Positions 61,688 to 64,000 of a DNA stretch of 64,000 nt are shown piece by piece. Position 1 is the first letter of the stretch, and the number at the start of each line of letters is the position of its first letter. Below the pieces are notes generated by a model. It made no database searches. It was not told the DNA's origin and was given only the letters and a program-made list of their open reading frames with translations. A program made the translations under genes and the position numbers. Source of the stretch: an uncultured Eggerthella sp. (lineage in GTDB: Bacteria; Actinomycetota; Coriobacteriia; Coriobacteriales; Eggerthellaceae); assembly GCA_900542525.1 (NCBI GenBank), contig UQNZ01000005.1, forward strand, positions 1-64,000, in the 5' to 3' direction.

Positions 61688-63730
61688 ATGGCACGACGTT
61701 CCTCTAAAGCCCGTAAACATCCAAGATCGCATCCACAAGGCATCCTTGAAGTTACCCCGCGGGGTTTCGGCTTCGTAAAGACTGCAGAAGGTGAGTACTT
61801 CATTCCTGCAAATGAACGCAATGGTGCATTCCCTGGGGATCTTGTTTTGGTTGCGCACAGGGGAAAACGCGGAGATCGAGGGTCAGGGTATTCTCATATG
61901 CCCGGATATAAACCTTCAGCGCGCGTTGTGAAGATCCTCTCCCGTGCGAATGAGCGCATTATCGGGCGATATGAGGTTGCAGAGCCTTTTGGGGTGGTCG
62001 TTCCAACCGATTCGCGCATTCCGCACGATATCTTCACGCTGCGAAAAGACAACCCGTCCATTGAAGATGGCAGCTTGGTCGAAGTGGAGATCGTGAGCTA
62101 TCCTTCGCGCAACAATGCAGCAACGGGCAAGGTGGTGCGGGTGATCGGCGCCGGCGATTCGAGCAACCTCGAGATCGACCTGATCATTGCTCAGCACAAG
62201 CTCGAGACCGAATTCAGCGACCAGGCGCTCGATGAAGCAGCTGGGTGCGTGCTCGATGTTGCAGACGCTCTCGCTAAGGGATACCGCGATATTCGCGACC
62301 GATTCGTCTTCACGATCGACCCGGTTGACGCGCGCGACTATGACGATGCGCTCTCGTTGGAAATGGAAGGGGAACAAATCCACCTGGGTGTTCATATTGC
62401 CGATGTTTCAGGGTATGTACCCTTCGATTCGGCGCTTGATAGCGAAGCGCGCAGGCGTGGGTGTTCGGTCTATCTGGTCGATCGTGTCATCCCGATGCTC
62501 CCAGAAGCGCTCTCCAACCAGCTCTGTTCGCTCGTGCCAGCACGTGAGCGCTTGGCGATGTCAGTCGATATCACGTTGCGAAAGAGTGATGGGCAGGTTC
62601 TTGCGTATGAGATCTTCCCGAGTGTGATCACTTCCAATGCGCGTCTTTCCTATGACCAAGCACAGGCGCTCATCGATTCTGCTTCTCACGATCTGATCGA
62701 TGCCTTCAAGCAGGAAGCAGCTCCCTTTGGTGCGATCGAGCTCGAAGATGAAACGATTCTTCAATTGGCTGAGAAGATAAAGGCTGCTCAGACGCTTTCG
62801 GAGCGGCTTTACGAGCGAAGATATGCAGCAGGGTGCATGGAGTTCAATCGTGTTGAAGCACGTGCGATCCTTAGTGATCAAGGCGTGCCTACTGGCATCC
62901 GCTATCGAAAGAGGACAGAAGCTACCAAACTCATCGAAGAGGCGATGATCCTCGCTAACCATCTGGTGGCCTCTTGGCTCTCTGAGCGAGGTATACCGTG
63001 CATCTATCGAACCCATGATGCACCAGCACGCGATGCTCTCTTTTCGTTCTATGAGATCCTGCAAGAATTCGATGCCTATCGTTCGATCGATAAGCATCTG
63101 TTTTGCGCTGGCAATCCTCACGTCTTGCAGCAGCTTCTTGCAACGCCGGTTGACGAACAAACTCATGAATTGGTGAGCATGCTGCTTTTGCGCAGCATGA
63201 AACGCGCCGTCTATTCAGTCGAGGATGCTGGTCATTATGGATTGGCGCTCGAACAATACTGCCATTTCACCAGCCCTATCAGACGCTATCCCGATCTTAT
63301 GGTGCACCGCATGGTAAAAGAAGCGTTGCTTAAGAAATCTGCAACCTTCGAAGCGGAGAAGAATTCGAGCGCGTGGATCGCTGAGCATTCATCGGAAATG
63401 GAACGCGTTGCCGCTAAGGCTGAGCACCAATCGCAGCTCGTGAAGCTCATCGAGTATCTTCAGGGCTTAATTGGGCAGCGTTTCGAAACGCTCATCTATA
63501 GCGTCTCCACGTTCGGTGCGGTGCTTCGCATGGAAAATACCGTTTTGGGGTTCATTCCTATCGAAGAGCTCGGCGACGAATATTTCTCTTATAATCCTGA
63601 GCGTTCGACGCTCACGGGTTCCGATACGGGTATGGTCTATCGGATCGGGCAAAAGCTCGAAGTGGTCTTGGCGGAGGCGGACTGGCACAGCCGTGAGGTG
63701 CGCTTCAAGATGGCACCGCGCTTCGAGTAA
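61688..63730 (+). CDS. rnr: Ribonuclease R family exoribonuclease
   Basis: A 680-residue RNB-family exoribonuclease that digests RNA from the 3' end. An N-terminal cold-shock-like domain (GILEVTPRGFGFVKT), the RNB active site FTIDPVDARDYDDALS with its Asp set (about residue 217), YRTHDAP-containing and HFTSPIRRYPDLMVHR stretches, and a C-terminal S1 domain (about 590-670) are in order. It is shorter than the 730-810 residues of many RNase R. It lies 15 bases after ctp, in the same operon. No ribosome site stands out before the ATG. Confidence 0.95.
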   Translation: MARRSSKARKHPRSHPQGILEVTPRGFGFVKTAEGEYFIPANERNGAFPGDLVLVAHRGKRGDRGSGYSHMPGYKPSARVVKILSRANERIIGRYEVAEPFGVVVPTDSRIPHDIFTLRKDNPSIEDGSLVEVEIVSYPSRNNAATGKVVRVIGAGDSSNLEIDLIIAQHKLETEFSDQALDEAAGCVLDVADALAKGYRDIRDRFVFTIDPVDARDYDDALSLEMEGEQIHLGVHIADVSGYVPFDSALDSEARRRGCSVYLVDRVIPMLPEALSNQLCSLVPARERLAMSVDITLRKSDGQVLAYEIFPSVITSNARLSYDQAQALIDSASHDLIDAFKQEAAPFGAIELEDETILQLAEKIKAAQTLSERLYERRYAAGCMEFNRVEARAILSDQGVPTGIRYRKRTEATKLIEEAMILANHLVASWLSERGIPCIYRTHDAPARDALFSFYEILQEFDAYRSIDKHLFCAGNPHVLQQLLATPVDEQTHELVSMLLLRSMKRAVYSVEDAGHYGLALEQYCHFTSPIRRYPDLMVHRMVKEALLKKSATFEAEKNSSAWIAEHSSEMERVAAKAEHQSQLVKLIEYLQGLIGQRFETLIYSVSTFGAVLRMENTVLGFIPIEELGDEYFSYNPERSTLTGSDTGMVYRIGQKLEVVLAEADWHSREVRFKMAPRFE

Positions 63731-63767
63731 GATGCGATATGCTCATCGCGCCAGATTGAAAGCGCGC

Positions 63768-63773
63768 TATAAT
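63768..63773 (+). promoter_or_regulatory. Consensus -10 box before the last gene
   Basis: TATAAT at full consensus about 65 bases before the start. No -35 match or TGn extension is seen. Confidence 0.3.
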
Positions 63774-63838
63774 TGCCTCAATAAATAGAGCTATGGAGGC
63801 GCGAGCGCGCTTCTTCCTATACAAGAGAGGAGCCAGTC

Positions 63839-64000
63839 ATGGCTAAGGTCGATAAGAAATTCTTGAAGAAGATACTTGAAACTCCTTCAGTTACCGGTGC
63901 AGAGGTGGGCGTTGCAGAGCGTGTGCGCAAACGACTTGCGAACGTGGCGGACTCCATCGAAACCAACGTGATGGGTTCGGTCCATGCCACTCTGAAGGGA
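63839..64000 (+). CDS. M42-type aminopeptidase or endoglucanase, N-terminal part (partial)
   Basis: Only the first 54 codons are in the window. The reading starts MAKVDKKFLKKILETPSVTG and goes on to AERVRKRLANVADS and MGSVHATLKG, which has the layout of M42 aminopeptidases (a TGxE-like segment, then DxxGN-like and the ATLKG step before the metal His). GAGGAG lies about 6 bases before the ATG. The call is by shape only and should be checked past the window end. Confidence 0.55.
   Translation, partial: MAKVDKKFLKKILETPSVTGAEVGVAERVRKRLANVADSIETNVMGSVHATLKG

Overview
The window is a 64 kb stretch of bacterial chromosome of roughly 50% GC, dense with housekeeping genes. The gene set (a SecD-SecF fusion, an RpoB/RpoC pair with long acidic tails, a BTAD-type regulator, a PiT transporter, a split transketolase, queuosine genes, no prophage or insertion sequence) fits the Coriobacteriia (Eggerthellales branch of Actinomycetota). 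A small-genome relative such as Cryptobacterium is a guess from overall look and was not tested by any search.

Layout. 1-840: the end of an rRNA operon (23S 3' end, 5S, tRNA-Val). 841-2682: an XRE-type HTH fused to an AlaA-like alanine aminotransferase, preceded by TTGAAC/GTTCAA dyads. 2839-7651: a NYN-LOTUS protein, a QueH-QueA fusion, a HAD phosphatase and tgt, so the last three chemical steps of queuosine synthesis lie together. 7795-14836: secDF, a DUF1292 protein, an alanine/sodium symporter with a TTGAAC/GTTCAA pair in its leader, a ketopantoate-reductase-like protein and an SDR. 14916-23037: promoter, rpoB, rpoC, terminator. 23117-29591: an MtaD-like deaminase, hisE, glmM, an MFS transporter apparently frameshifted from a C-terminal CBS module, and yebC. 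29779-38468: a DivIC-like protein, ppx, pit, tRNA-Leu, a polyprenyl synthase, a peptidoglycan-binding-repeat protein, glmU, prs and pth. 38538-45666: a RecJ-helicase fusion, rel, an MBL hydrolase and a DUF47 protein. 45831-49858: lysC, asd, a diamino-acid-dehydrogenase-like protein with a His/Cys-rich tail, tRNA-Gln and tRNA-Glu. 50038-64000: a large BTAD regulator, secA, prfB, split transketolase, ftsE, ftsX, ctp, rnr and the start of an M42-type peptidase.

How the genes work together. QueA, QueH and Tgt insert and mature queuosine in tRNA; SecDF and SecA drive protein export; GlmM and GlmU make UDP-GlcNAc; LysC and Asd feed the aspartate family; PiT and DUF47 handle phosphate; FtsE/FtsX and Ctp act at the division site and envelope; Rel and Ppx sit in the (p)ppGpp/polyphosphate stress network.

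The most unusual things are domain fusions and appended modules: (1) an alphaCTD-like DNA-binding module at the C terminus of the beta' subunit; (2) RecJ nuclease fused to a RecQ-like DEAH helicase; (3) QueH fused to QueA; (4) an XRE-AlaA fusion that may be a PLP-enzyme-based alanine regulator sharing operator half-sites with the alanine symporter; (5) a release factor 2 with SPT in place of SPF. No mobile element or CRISPR array was seen.
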